Source: Euzebya pacifica (GTDB lineage Bacteria > Actinomycetota > Nitriliruptoria > Euzebyales > Euzebyaceae). Taken from it: a DNA stretch of 64,000 nucleotides. Below, one piece after another: positions 41,899-50,343 of this stretch; position 1 is the stretch's first letter; every line of letters starts with the position of its first letter. The translations under genes were made by a program, and so were the position numbers. The stretch is from NCBI RefSeq assembly GCF_003344865.1, contig NZ_CP031165.1, positions 4,221,910 through 4,285,909 on the forward strand, in the 5' to 3' direction. The notes under the pieces were generated by a model. That model was not told where the DNA came from, searched no databases, and saw nothing but the letters and a program-made list of their open reading frames with translations.

Positions 41899-41964
41899 CT
41901 GCTCCTCATCGCTGCGTCGGACGGCACGTCCTCGTGCGTGCCGTCCGAGAGCATAGGCGGTTGC

Positions 41965-43497
41965 CTACTGGGAGAGCTGTGCCCGGCCGAGCGTCAGGTC
42001 GCAGATCAGGTACTGCTTCGGGACGAAGCCGCTGGCGAGCAGGGTGTCGAGGCGCTCCAGGGCGGCGGTCGGGCTCATCCAGGTGCCGGGGTTCTCCGCG
42101 GTCTCGGCGGTGTTGTCGAAGTGGTACACGTCGAACCCGCGGGTCTGGTCGTCGGCGAAGATGTAGGCCGAGCCGTCCCCGTCCCACTCCATGACCTTGG
42201 CCGACCAGGTGTCGGAATTGTTGAAGCGGAAGAACCCGACCTCCTCCATGCCGACTCCCACGGACTGGCCCAGAACCCCGGCCGAGACCGCCACCGGCAC
42301 ATCGGCCAGGCCAGACAGGTCGATTACGTGCACGCCGGCGCCGAACCAGCCGATGACCAGCTTCTCCTGCTCCTCGTAGATGCGGAACACGTGGGAGGTG
42401 CAGGTGACGACGCCGATGCCGCTGACGCTGACGCCGGTGCCGGCGCCCTCGCGGACGGTGACCTCGGGGGTGAAGAACGCGCCGACCTTCTGCGGGTCGG
42501 CCTCCATGTCGCCGGTGATCTCCCAGACGTGCAGGCCGCCACCGGGGCAGACCTCGTTGCCAGCCGCGCCGGCGAGCTCGTCGTTGATGATCACGAACTC
42601 GCGGTCACCGATGGTCACCGGGTCGGACTGGTGGTGCAGGGTGACGGCCGGGTCGACGATGGAGGAGATGACGGTCGGGGCCGCCGGGTCGGTGGTGTCG
42701 ATGATCATCGTCACGTCGATCGCGGCGCTGTACGCGCGGGTGCCATCGGCGGAGAAGGTGATGTCGTGGGAGTCCTCGCCCGTCGCGGAGGTGGACTCGA
42801 TGCGCATGACCTCGGTCGGGTTGCTCAGGTCACGGATGTCGATGACCTCGATGCAGCCGCCGCAGCCGCCCGAGTTGGAGTTGTACATGTACTCACCGTC
42901 GGGATGGACCGACTGGTTGTGGGTGCCCTCGACGATGCGGGCGAAGCCGACGGCCTCGGGTGCGGTCGGGGTGGAGATGTCGATGAAGAGCGTGCCCGCG
43001 TCCGCGGTGACGCCGGCGTCGGCGAAGCACTGCGAGGGTGCTCGGTTGCTGCTGCCGCCCTCGACCGCGTAGGTCGCGTAGGTCCTGGTCACGGTGTCGG
43101 TCCCGTCGACCTCCTCCCGGGTGAAGACCTGGACGTCGCCCTGCAGGACGTCGCAGTGGTACTGGCTGACCAGCGCGGGCGCCTCGGGGTCGGTGATGTC
43201 GATGATCTGCAGGCCGTTGGAGTACGTCCCCGCGACGGCGTAGTCGCGGCCGTCGATGGTGGCGAACTCCACGTCGGTGCCACCGGCGATGTCGGGCGTG
43301 GACCGCTCGGCGTCGCGCAGGCTGAAGTCCCATTCGACGTTGGCGACGTGGGTCATGTTCGGCGAGCTGACCGACTCGTCGATCGGCGTCGCCACCGACA
43401 CGGCCTCCGAGAGGTCGAGGACGGCCGCGCCGGCCGAGACGGCGGGCAGCAGCGAGAGGACGAAGAGGGCAGCAAGCAGCAGACGGGCGTAGCGCAT
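41965..43497 (-). CDS. Secreted LVIVD/YncE-like beta-propeller protein
   Basis: The 510-residue protein starts with a signal peptide (LLLAALFVLSLLPAVSAGAA). It then shows repeated strands of LVIVD type: LQIIDITDPEAPALVSQYH, TLFIDISTPTAPEAVGFA, IEVIDIRDLSNPTEVMRI, VTMIIDTTDPAAPTVISSI and VHVIDLSGLADVPVAVSA. It should fold as a seven-bladed extracellular propeller. His-rich segments (DVLQGDVQV; HHQSDPV) could bind metal; that is speculation. The start at ATG 43497 is set by the signal peptide. It lies downstream of the acyltransferase on the same strand, 82 bases apart. Confidence 0.85.
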   Translation of the reverse strand: MRYARLLLAALFVLSLLPAVSAGAAVLDLSEAVSVATPIDESVSSPNMTHVANVEWDFSLRDAERSTPDIAGGTDVEFATIDGRDYAVAGTYSNGLQIIDITDPEAPALVSQYHCDVLQGDVQVFTREEVDGTDTVTRTYATYAVEGGSSNRAPSQCFADAGVTADAGTLFIDISTPTAPEAVGFARIVEGTHNQSVHPDGEYMYNSNSGGCGGCIEVIDIRDLSNPTEVMRIESTSATGEDSHDITFSADGTRAYSAAIDVTMIIDTTDPAAPTVISSIVDPAVTLHHQSDPVTIGDREFVIINDELAGAAGNEVCPGGGLHVWEITGDMEADPQKVGAFFTPEVTVREGAGTGVSVSGIGVVTCTSHVFRIYEEQEKLVIGWFGAGVHVIDLSGLADVPVAVSAGVLGQSVGVGMEEVGFFRFNNSDTWSAKVMEWDGDGSAYIFADDQTRGFDVYHFDNTAETAENPGTWMSPTAALERLDTLLASGFVPKQYLICDLTLGRAQLSQ

Positions 43498-43579
43498 GCT
43501 CACTGGTTCGACGGCGCCGCCGGTTTTCCTGCCTCCGACGGGAACTTCGACCTTCGTCGTCACGACGCGGCCGGCCTGG

Positions 43580-44482
43580 CTACTCCAGTGGGTCGCCCGG
43601 AATCGGGTGGCCAGCGCGCTGCAGCGCGAGCCCCTCCTCCACCGTCATGCCCTCGGGCAGGCGGGACTTGATCACCCGCGCCGGGGTGCCGACCACGATG
43701 GAGAACGGCGGGATGACGTCCTTGACCAGCGCCTGGCTGGCCACCACCGACCCGGACCCGACGTCGGCGCCCCGGAGGATGGAGGCCTTCTCGCCCACCC
43801 ACACGTCCGCACCGATGCGGACCGGGGTCTTGACCAGGCCCTGCGCCTTGATGGGCACGTCGAGGCGGTCGTAGATGTGGTCGAAGTCGCAGACGTAGAT
43901 CCAGTCGCCCAGCAGGGCGTTGGTCCCGATCTCGATGTCGAGGTAGGTGTTGATGACGTTGTCGCGACCCATCACGACCTTGGGCCCCAGCCGCAGGTTG
44001 CCCTCGTGGGCACGCAGCTTGTTGGCATCGCCGATCCAGCACCATGCGCCGAGGTCGAGCACCCCGTGCCCGGGACGGGCCTTCAGCTCGACCCGGCGGC
44101 CGAAGAAGACCATGCCGCCCATGCGGACCTGCGGCTGGCGCAGCCGGTGGGCGAGGAAGCGGGAGTACAGCGCGAGGTACTCCGGGGTGTACATGCGGCT
44201 CCGGACGCCGAACTCGATCGCACGCCGCCACCCCCAGCGGGTGCGGCTGGGCAGCGGCGGGACGGGCACGTCGACCCCGGCATCGGAGGCCAGGTGGGCA
44301 GCCCGGACCGTGGCCTCCTGCGCGATGGCGGCGCGGACGGCCGTGTCGGCCGCCTCCTGGGCCAGGTCACCGGCGAGCTCGCGTGCCTCGCTCGCCGACA
44401 GCTCCTCGGGCGGGGGCAGGCGCATGTCGGTACGGCCGCCGGATCCTTCCGGCGGCGGGGGCAGCTGGGGCACGGCGGCCAT
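43580..44482 (-). CDS. Left-handed beta-helix (hexapeptide-repeat) acyltransferase
   Basis: The 300-residue protein has a helical N-terminal part (about 25-110) followed by hexapeptide-repeat coils: LDLGAWCWIGDANKL, LGPKVVMGRDNVINT, VRIGADVWVGEKASILRGADVG and GSGSVVASQALVKDV, with FSIVVGTPARVIKSR at the end. This is the LbH fold of acetyl/acyltransferases such as maltose or serine O-acetyltransferases. It follows a SAM methyltransferase (11 bases) in an operon with an enoyl-CoA hydratase. Transfer of an acyl group onto a sugar or lipid head is likely, by family. Confidence 0.88.
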   Translation of the reverse strand: MAAVPQLPPPPEGSGGRTDMRLPPPEELSASEARELAGDLAQEAADTAVRAAIAQEATVRAAHLASDAGVDVPVPPLPSRTRWGWRRAIEFGVRSRMYTPEYLALYSRFLAHRLRQPQVRMGGMVFFGRRVELKARPGHGVLDLGAWCWIGDANKLRAHEGNLRLGPKVVMGRDNVINTYLDIEIGTNALLGDWIYVCDFDHIYDRLDVPIKAQGLVKTPVRIGADVWVGEKASILRGADVGSGSVVASQALVKDVIPPFSIVVGTPARVIKSRLPEGMTVEEGLALQRAGHPIPGDPLE

Positions 44483-44493
44483 CGCTCGGCGCG

Positions 44494-45420
44494 TCAGCCC
44501 TTCGGCTTCACGGCCACGAGGATCGCGTTGTAGAAGAGGTCCTTGGGCACGACGTGGCGCAGGACGTGTTCGTCGACCCAGAACAGCGACTTCCACGCGC
44601 GGTAGGCCACCAGCGGGTAGCGGTCGGGCAGGATGCCGTCGGCCAGCATCGCCTCGGCCGTGCGGGTCAACCAGCCGAACCAGTTGGCGGTCAGCTCCTC
44701 GGTGAAGGTCTCGACCTCGTGGAAGCCGCCCCGCAGCGCAAGGTCCTGCAGCTCGGTCGGGGTGAAGATGTGCAGGTCGACATGCCACTCGAGGGCAGCC
44801 GCCTCCATCTCCTCCGCCGGCATCTGTTCCGGCGCCTTGAGGACGCGGTCACGACCGAACAGCGCCGCCGCGGTCTTCACGCCGACCCGTGCGATGCGCT
44901 TGAACTGGTTGGCGACTGCGTCGCCGAGGTAGGTCGGCTCGCCGGCGATGATCAGGCGACCGCCGGGCTTGAGGACCCGCATGAACTCGCTGAACGCGGT
45001 GTCGAGGTCGGGCACGTGATGGATGAACGCGTGGCCCATCACCAGGTCGAAGGAGTTGTCGGGGTAGGGCAACGCCTCGGCGTCAGCAGACTTGCCGTGG
45101 ACCTCGATGCCCAGCCGGCGCCCGTTCTCCACGCAGACCTTCACCATCTCCTCGGAGATGTCGGTCGCGTGCGCCTCGCCGACGAACCCGGCCTGCGCCA
45201 GGTTCAGCAGGAAGAAGCCCGTGCCCGTACCGACCTCCAGCACCTTCTCGAACGCCCGGGGGCGGCCGTGCAGGGCCTTGGCGAACCGGCCCACGGCGTA
45301 GTCGATGCAGCGTTCGTCGAAGCTGATCGACCACTTGTCGTCGTAGGTTCCGGCCTCCCAGTCGTGATAGACGATGTTCGCCTCACGCGGGTCGATGGGG
45401 CTGGCTGGTTCGGCGGCCAC
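44494..45420 (-). CDS. Class I SAM-dependent methyltransferase
   Basis: The 308-residue protein has the SAM loop LEVGTGTGFFLLNLA, motif II EAHATDIS, and VLKPGGRLIIAGEPT, as in UbiE/methyltransferase_11-type enzymes. The N-terminus (IVYHDWEAGTYDDKWSISFD) is typical of a group of actinobacterial lipid-type methyltransferases. It lies 45 bases after the enoyl-CoA hydratase and 11 before the acyltransferase, so these three form one unit. A lipid or polyketide-like substrate is plausible, but I see nothing that fixes it. Confidence 0.88.
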   Translation of the reverse strand: MAAEPASPIDPREANIVYHDWEAGTYDDKWSISFDERCIDYAVGRFAKALHGRPRAFEKVLEVGTGTGFFLLNLAQAGFVGEAHATDISEEMVKVCVENGRRLGIEVHGKSADAEALPYPDNSFDLVMGHAFIHHVPDLDTAFSEFMRVLKPGGRLIIAGEPTYLGDAVANQFKRIARVGVKTAAALFGRDRVLKAPEQMPAEEMEAAALEWHVDLHIFTPTELQDLALRGGFHEVETFTEELTANWFGWLTRTAEAMLADGILPDRYPLVAYRAWKSLFWVDEHVLRHVVPKDLFYNAILVAVKPKG

Positions 45421-45465
45421 TGGGGCTCCTCGGTGTGGGGGTGGTCTTGGGGGGGGGAACGCGGA

Positions 45466-46239
45466 TCAGCGCTGGGTGAACTCCGCGGCGCCCTTGGCGA
45501 TGAAGGCGTCCATGCCCAGCTTCTGGTCCTCGGTGGCGAAGCAGGCCGTGAACAGCGTGGTCTCCAGCCGGAGGGCCGCGTCGATGTCCATCTCGATGCC
45601 CTCGTCGATGGCCTTCTTGGCCATGCGGAGCGCGTAGGGCCCCTTGGCGTAGGCGCGGGCGGCCTCGACGGCACGGTCGTAGACCTCGTCGGCCGGGTAG
45701 ACGCGGTCGACCAGGCCGAGCTGCTCGCAGGTCTGGGCGTCGTACATCTCGCCGCCGTAGACCCATTCCTTGGCCTTGGAGACGCCGATCAGGCGGGTCA
45801 GCCGCTGGCTGCCACCGGCGCCGGGGATCAGGCCGAGCTTGATCTCGGGCTGTCCGAACTTGGCGTTGTCGGCGGCGTAGCGGAAGTCGGCGGTCAGCGA
45901 CAGCTCGCAGCCACCGCCCAGGGCGTAACCGTTGACGGCGGCGATGGTGACCTTGGGGATGCGGGCCAGCGTCTTGAACGACTCCTGCAGGCCACCGCCC
46001 GCGGCGAAGAACTCCTGGAAGTCCATGGCGCGCATGGCCTTGATGTCGGCACCGGCGGCGAAGACCTTGGGCCCGCCCCAGATGACGACGGCCTTGATGT
46101 CGTTGTCGTCGGTGCAGACCTGGCCGGCTTCACGAAGCTCGGCCCAGATCTGGGGGTTCAGCGCGTTGACGGGGGCACGATCCAGCCGGATCGTGGCCAC
46201 GCCGTGCGCATCGGTTGTGACGGTGACGAACTCGCCCAC
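45466..46239 (-). CDS. Enoyl-CoA hydratase/isomerase
   Basis: The 257-residue crotonase-fold enzyme is full length. Both catalytic glutamates are present at the hydratase spacing of 20: Glu112 (GGGCELS) and Glu132 (FGQPEIKLG). The CoA-binding oxyanion pieces [10 protein letters not shown] and [13 protein letters not shown] are intact. It should add water to 2-trans-enoyl-CoA in beta-oxidation. The GTG start at 46239 has GGAG five bases upstream. Being first in an operon with a methyltransferase and acyltransferase is unusual for a pure catabolic hydratase. Confidence 0.94.
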   Translation of the reverse strand: MGEFVTVTTDAHGVATIRLDRAPVNALNPQIWAELREAGQVCTDDNDIKAVVIWGGPKVFAAGADIKAMRAMDFQEFFAAGGGLQESFKTLARIPKVTIAAVNGYALGGGCELSLTADFRYAADNAKFGQPEIKLGLIPGAGGSQRLTRLIGVSKAKEWVYGGEMYDAQTCEQLGLVDRVYPADEVYDRAVEAARAYAKGPYALRMAKKAIDEGIEMDIDAALRLETTLFTACFATEDQKLGMDAFIAKGAAEFTQR

Positions 46240-46445
46240 GGGGTCTCCAGGGGTAGCGGCTCAGGTGGTCGACGGTGGAGTCTACGGGCGACCGCGGGTG
46301 CAACCCACACCGGCCCGGCCGTGGCGTCGTGGCCACCGTCCCGGGACGGCGTCCTGTCGGGGACCGCCGTTGTGGGGTCCGCCCGACCATGAAGTGACGA
46401 GTTCGTGACTTGTCCCCCGTTGGCGTATCTATCCAGCCTCGCCAC

Positions 46446-46451
46446 TACTCT
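46446..46451 (+). promoter_or_regulatory. Candidate -10 element (TACTCT) for the propeller-kinase gene
   Basis: TACTCT fits TANNNT and ends 7 bases before the ATG at 46459; a leaderless transcript is likely. The upstream 60 bases (46385-46445) are visibly AT-richer than the genes. Confidence 0.45.
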
Positions 46452-46458
46452 CTAGGAC

Positions 46459-48900
46459 ATGGACGTACTGCCAGCCGGTCACGAGATCGGGGGCTACCGC
46501 ATCGTCCGGGTCGCAGGACGCGGCGCGGTCGGGGTGGTCTACGAGGCACGCCACGTGACCCTCGGCAAGCGGGTCGCGATCAAGACGCTGAACCGCACGT
46601 TCGCCAAGGAACAGGAGTTCCGGGCCCGCTTCGACCGCGAGGCCGAGGGGGCGGCGTCCCTGGACCATCCAAACATCACCCAGGTCTTTGACTCCGGTGA
46701 GCAGGACGGCCTGCCGTACCTGGTCATGACCTACATCGACGGGCCGGACCTCGAACGGGTGCTGGTGGACCGCGACCGACCGCTGGAGCCGGCCCAGGCG
46801 GTGCTGATCTGCCGTGCGGTGGCAGAGGCGCTGGACGCGGCGTCGGAGATCGGGCTGGCCCATCGCGATGTCAAGCCGGCCAACATCCTCCTGCAGGGGT
46901 GGGAGGAGGGCAAGGGACGCAACCCGCGGGTCTACCTGACCGACTTCGGGCTGACCAAGCACAACGCAGCGGCGACGGTGACCCGCACCGGCCAGTTCGT
47001 CGGGACGTTGCTGTACATGGCCCCCGAGCAGATCGAGGGCAAGGCCGTCCCTGCCAGCGACCAGTACTCCCTGGCCTGCGTGCTGTGGGAGTGCATCGTC
47101 GGCCTGCCTCCCTACCTCCCGGCCGGCGGGTCGAACCTGTCGTTGCTGACCGCGCACCTCTCCGACCCCATCCCGGTGCTCAGCCGTGACACCAAGGGGC
47201 GCTTCCCCACGGCAGCCGATGCCGTGCTGGCGAAGGCGATGGCCAAGAAGGCCGACGACCGGTATCCCTCGTGCACGGCGTTCATGGATGCGGCGGCCGA
47301 GGCGCTGGGGCTGGCCCCGAAGCCGCCGGAGACCCCTCGTGTGTCGTCGGGGTGGGGGTCCGCGCCTGCCAAGCCGGTCGCCGACGAACCCGACGAGGAC
47401 GACTCGGGCCCGGCCCCGGTGACCACCGTGATCTCTGCGGAGCAGATGCGGGCATCCCAGACGACGCCATCGACGCGTCCGTCGCCGACATCGTCACGAG
47501 CCCCTTCGGGGACGTCGCCCCAGCAACCACCCCACCAGCAAGCTCCCCATCAGCAAGCCCCCCATCAGCAAGCCCCCCATCAGCAAGCCCCCCATCAGCA
47601 AGCCCCCCATCAGCAAGCCCCCCATCAGCAGGGCCCGGCGGCCGGGCTGGATCCGTCCGGCCGTTCGCTCCAGGGTCAGGCGTGGGGTGGAGGGCCAGCA
47701 GGCCTGCCGCCGGGACTGCCGCCGAGCGCCTACCAGGCGGGTCGGGGGTCCGGATCGGGCAGCCGTACCTGGATCGTCGTGCTGCTGCTGATCCTGCTTG
47801 CCGTCGTGGTCGGCGTCGTCGCGTTCCTGCTCGCCTCGGGCGGGGACGACAGCGCCGATGCCGGGAACGCCCCGGAATCGGCGGTCGCCGCGTCGACGGA
47901 TCCCTCCGAGCCCGAGGACGTGGCGCTGCAGCCGGTGTCCGACGAAGGACAGGACGACGAAGCGGACGGTGCGGACGGAGCGGACGCCACTGCGCCCGCC
48001 GACGACGTGGGCGACGTGGGGCCCACGGATCCGACGGTGACCGACCCGACCCCCTCCTCCGTCCCTGCTGCGCAGCAGGGACGGATCGCGTTCGTGGGCG
48101 ACGGTCGGGTGTGGGTCCAGGCTGCCGACGGCAGCAGCGCCCAGGAGGTGCTGGACGTGTCCGGCGCCGGTAACGGGCAGCCGGCGTGGCAGCCGGGACA
48201 CGAGGCGGTGCTCGCGGTACAGGACGGCCGGCTGGTGCTGGTCGACCTCGACTCGGGAGCCAGCCAGGTCATCACCGAGGGACCGTCCCACTCCGATCCC
48301 GCATGGTTTCCCGACGGGCAACGGATCGTGTTCTCCGCGCCCGACGAGCTGGGTGGGCGAGACCTCTTCGTGACCGATCTGGAGGGCAACGTCGCACCGC
48401 TGGGGCTGTCCGCCCGGATCGACTCCGGTGACAGCCCGTCGGTGCTGAACCGTCCTGCGGTCTCCCCGCTCGACGAGTCGATCGCCTTCCACGTCAACAC
48501 CGCCAACGGACTGGACATCTGGGTCCAACGGCCCGATGGCACCGTCGAGCTGGCTGCGGGCGAGCCCGGTTCCGACGACTTCCACCCGGCGTTCGGGACG
48601 AGCGGCGAGCTGATCTGGTCAAGCAACCGGTCCGGCGTCGAGCGGGTCTACGTCCGCCGTGCCGGTTCGTCGGAGGACATCGAGGTGGCCATGCCGCCGG
48701 GGGCGTCGGTCAAGGACGCCGACGTGTCCCCGTGTGGGGACGTGCTGGTGGTCCAGCTCGACGACCCGGCGGACGGTGGGTCGAGGATCGCCTACCGGGG
48801 GCTCGGGCCCGGATCCGGCCCGCTGGAACAGGTGCCGGTCCCGGAGGGTGTGGCGGACGCCACCGATCCCTCCTGGGCCGGACAGTCCTGCCCTGCCTGA
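46459..48900 (+). CDS. Transmembrane Ser/Thr kinase with exterior TolB/WD40-like beta-propeller
   Basis: The 813-residue receptor kinase has a cytoplasmic Hanks domain (about 10-285): Lys42 (VAIK), HRDVKPAN with Asp137, DFG with Asp162, and YMAPEQIEGK. A juxtamembrane linker (about 290-435) contains seven PHQQA-type repeats. A single membrane helix spans about 437-459, and an exterior domain (about 530-813) has PD40/TolB-type strands such as DPAWFPDGQRIVFSAPDELG and DLFVTDLEG. The propeller should sense an extracellular ligand or cell-wall fragment and control the kinase. Its stop is followed directly by a 16-bp minisatellite. Confidence 0.93.
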   Translation: MDVLPAGHEIGGYRIVRVAGRGAVGVVYEARHVTLGKRVAIKTLNRTFAKEQEFRARFDREAEGAASLDHPNITQVFDSGEQDGLPYLVMTYIDGPDLERVLVDRDRPLEPAQAVLICRAVAEALDAASEIGLAHRDVKPANILLQGWEEGKGRNPRVYLTDFGLTKHNAAATVTRTGQFVGTLLYMAPEQIEGKAVPASDQYSLACVLWECIVGLPPYLPAGGSNLSLLTAHLSDPIPVLSRDTKGRFPTAADAVLAKAMAKKADDRYPSCTAFMDAAAEALGLAPKPPETPRVSSGWGSAPAKPVADEPDEDDSGPAPVTTVISAEQMRASQTTPSTRPSPTSSRAPSGTSPQQPPHQQAPHQQAPHQQAPHQQAPHQQAPHQQAPHQQGPAAGLDPSGRSLQGQAWGGGPAGLPPGLPPSAYQAGRGSGSGSRTWIVVLLLILLAVVVGVVAFLLASGGDDSADAGNAPESAVAASTDPSEPEDVALQPVSDEGQDDEADGADGADATAPADDVGDVGPTDPTVTDPTPSSVPAAQQGRIAFVGDGRVWVQAADGSSAQEVLDVSGAGNGQPAWQPGHEAVLAVQDGRLVLVDLDSGASQVITEGPSHSDPAWFPDGQRIVFSAPDELGGRDLFVTDLEGNVAPLGLSARIDSGDSPSVLNRPAVSPLDESIAFHVNTANGLDIWVQRPDGTVELAAGEPGSDDFHPAFGTSGELIWSSNRSGVERVYVRRAGSSEDIEVAMPPGASVKDADVSPCGDVLVVQLDDPADGGSRIAYRGLGPGSGPLEQVPVPEGVADATDPSWAGQSCPA
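47531..47635 (+). repeat. 15-bp coding tandem repeat (7 units) in the propeller kinase linker
   Basis: Seven in-frame 15-bp units CCCATCAGCAAGCCC (47531-47635; the first and last slightly divergent) encode PHQQA. The units are near-identical at the DNA level, so copy number may vary between strains. They lie in the cytoplasmic linker between kinase and membrane helix. Confidence 0.92.
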
Positions 48901-49012
48901 CTCGAGCCCTGCCTGACTCGAGCCCTGCCCGACTCGAGCCCTGCCCTAGTCGAGCCCTGCCCTAGTCGAGCCCTGCCCTAGTCGAGCCCTGCCCGAGTCG
49001 AGCCCCGCGTGA
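48901..49012. repeat. 16-bp tandem repeat (7 units) between the kinase and recA stops
   Basis: Seven units of CTCGAGCCCTGCCTGA type run from 48901 to 49012 and fill the whole convergent gap. The first three begin CTCGAG, the last four GTCGAG. The unit end varies as CTGA, CCGA, CCTA or GTGA. The final codons of the kinase gene (CCCTGCCTGA) already match the unit, so the array may have grown out of the gene's 3' end. No gene is present. Confidence 0.93.
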
Positions 49013-49015
49013 CGG

Positions 49016-50080
49016 TCAGGCGTCCATCAGGTCTTCAGCGTCGTCGGTACCGGTGTTGGGCTCGGCGGAGATGAGCCCGGCTGCCTCGCGGACCTTCAGC
49101 TCGATCTCGGCCAGGACCTCGGGGTGCTCGAGCAGGAACTCGCCGGACTTGGCTGCCCCCTGACCGATCTGCTCACCGTCGTAGGAGTACCAGGCGCCGG
49201 CCTTGCGGATGACACCGTGCTCGACCCCGAGGTCGAGGACAGCGAGCTCGTTGGCGGCGCCGCGACCGAAGACGATCGTGAACTCCGTCACCTTGAACGG
49301 CGGGGCCACCTTGTTCTTGACGATCTTGACCTTGGTCCGGTTGCCGATGAACTGGTCGCCGTCCTTGACCGAGCCGATCCGGCGGATGTCGATACGGACC
49401 GACGCGTAGAACTTCAGCGCCTTGCCACCCGGGGTGGTCTCGGGGGAGCCGAACATCACACCGATCTTCTCGCGCAGCTGGTTGATGAAGATGATCGTGG
49501 TGCCCCCCTTCTGGGTGATCCCGGCCAGCTTCCGGAGGCCCTGGGACATCAGGCGAGCCTGCAGGCCGACGTGGGAGTCACCCATCTCGCCGTCGATCTC
49601 GGCACGGGGGGTCAGCGCCGCGACGGAGTCGATGACGATCAGGTCGACCGCCTGCGAACGAGCAAGGGTGTCGACGATCTCGAGGGCCTGCTCGCCGGAG
49701 TCGGGCTGGGAGACCAGCATGGAGTTCAGGTCGCAGCCGAGGGCCTGCGCGTAGGTCGGGTCCAGCGCGTGCTCGGCATCGATGAAGGCGGCCACGCCCC
49801 CGGCGGCCTGGACCTGGGCCAGCACGTGGAGGGCCACGGTGGTCTTTCCGGAGGACTCGGGGCCGTACATCTCGATGATGCGGCCCTTGGGCAGTCCACC
49901 GATGCCCAGGGCGATGTCGATGGGGAGGACGCCGGTGGGGATGGCCTCGAGGAGCTTCTTGGGCGATTCGCCCATGCGCATGATGGCTTCGCCGCCGAAC
50001 TGCTTGCCGATGGCGCCGAGTGCGGCGTCGAGCGCCTTGGCCTTCTGCTCGGGGGTCATCCCGTTGCCCTGTGTGTTCAT
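49016..50080 (-). CDS. recA: Recombinase A
   Basis: The 354-residue RecA is complete and intein-free: Walker A GPESSGKT (73-80), [20 protein letters not shown] (Walker B and L1 region), and [19 protein letters not shown] (L2). It pairs homologous DNA strands and stimulates LexA self-cleavage. ATG at 50080 begins [17 protein letters not shown]. No recX follows; the gene ends at the 16-bp repeat array instead. A possible PafBC-type promoter lies at 50155-50177. Confidence 0.98.
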   Translation of the reverse strand: MNTQGNGMTPEQKAKALDAALGAIGKQFGGEAIMRMGESPKKLLEAIPTGVLPIDIALGIGGLPKGRIIEMYGPESSGKTTVALHVLAQVQAAGGVAAFIDAEHALDPTYAQALGCDLNSMLVSQPDSGEQALEIVDTLARSQAVDLIVIDSVAALTPRAEIDGEMGDSHVGLQARLMSQGLRKLAGITQKGGTTIIFINQLREKIGVMFGSPETTPGGKALKFYASVRIDIRRIGSVKDGDQFIGNRTKVKIVKNKVAPPFKVTEFTIVFGRGAANELAVLDLGVEHGVIRKAGAWYSYDGEQIGQGAAKSGEFLLEHPEVLAEIELKVREAAGLISAEPNTGTDDAEDLMDA

Positions 50081-50154
50081 GATGTGAGAGCCCTTCTCCT
50101 GGTTCGCGTTCTTGGTTCCCGATGATGCCGGAGGGGTGTGACATCGCCCCGTTG

Positions 50155-50177
50155 GAGGTACGGCCGCTCGTGGACAA
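50155..50177 (-). promoter_or_regulatory. Candidate PafBC/RecA-NDp-like promoter of recA
   Basis: On the minus strand TTGTCCACG, then exactly 8 bases, then TACCTC. The LexA-independent mycobacterial recA promoter motif is described as about TTGTCRGTG-N8-TANNNT. Spacing and the TTGTC core match; two or three other positions do not. It is 75 bases upstream of the recA ATG. I saw no clear actinobacterial LexA box in the gap. Confidence 0.35.
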
Positions 50178-50343
50178 CGGCGTGCTCGAGGAAGGGTGAG
50201 GCACCTTGGGAACGGCCTGATCGGTGCGTCCTGGACCGTGCGGACAGCGGCCTGACACGCCCCGGCGGAACCCGATGTCGCACCCCAGTCGTACGGTGAT
50301 CCCAACGTCGAGATCGGGGTTCCGGGAGGAGGTGAGCGCGAGG

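Noticed and set aside
47531-49012. Tandem repeats as a CRISPR array
   Set aside because: The units are contiguous 15- and 16-bp repeats with no spacers; one array is coding and in frame.
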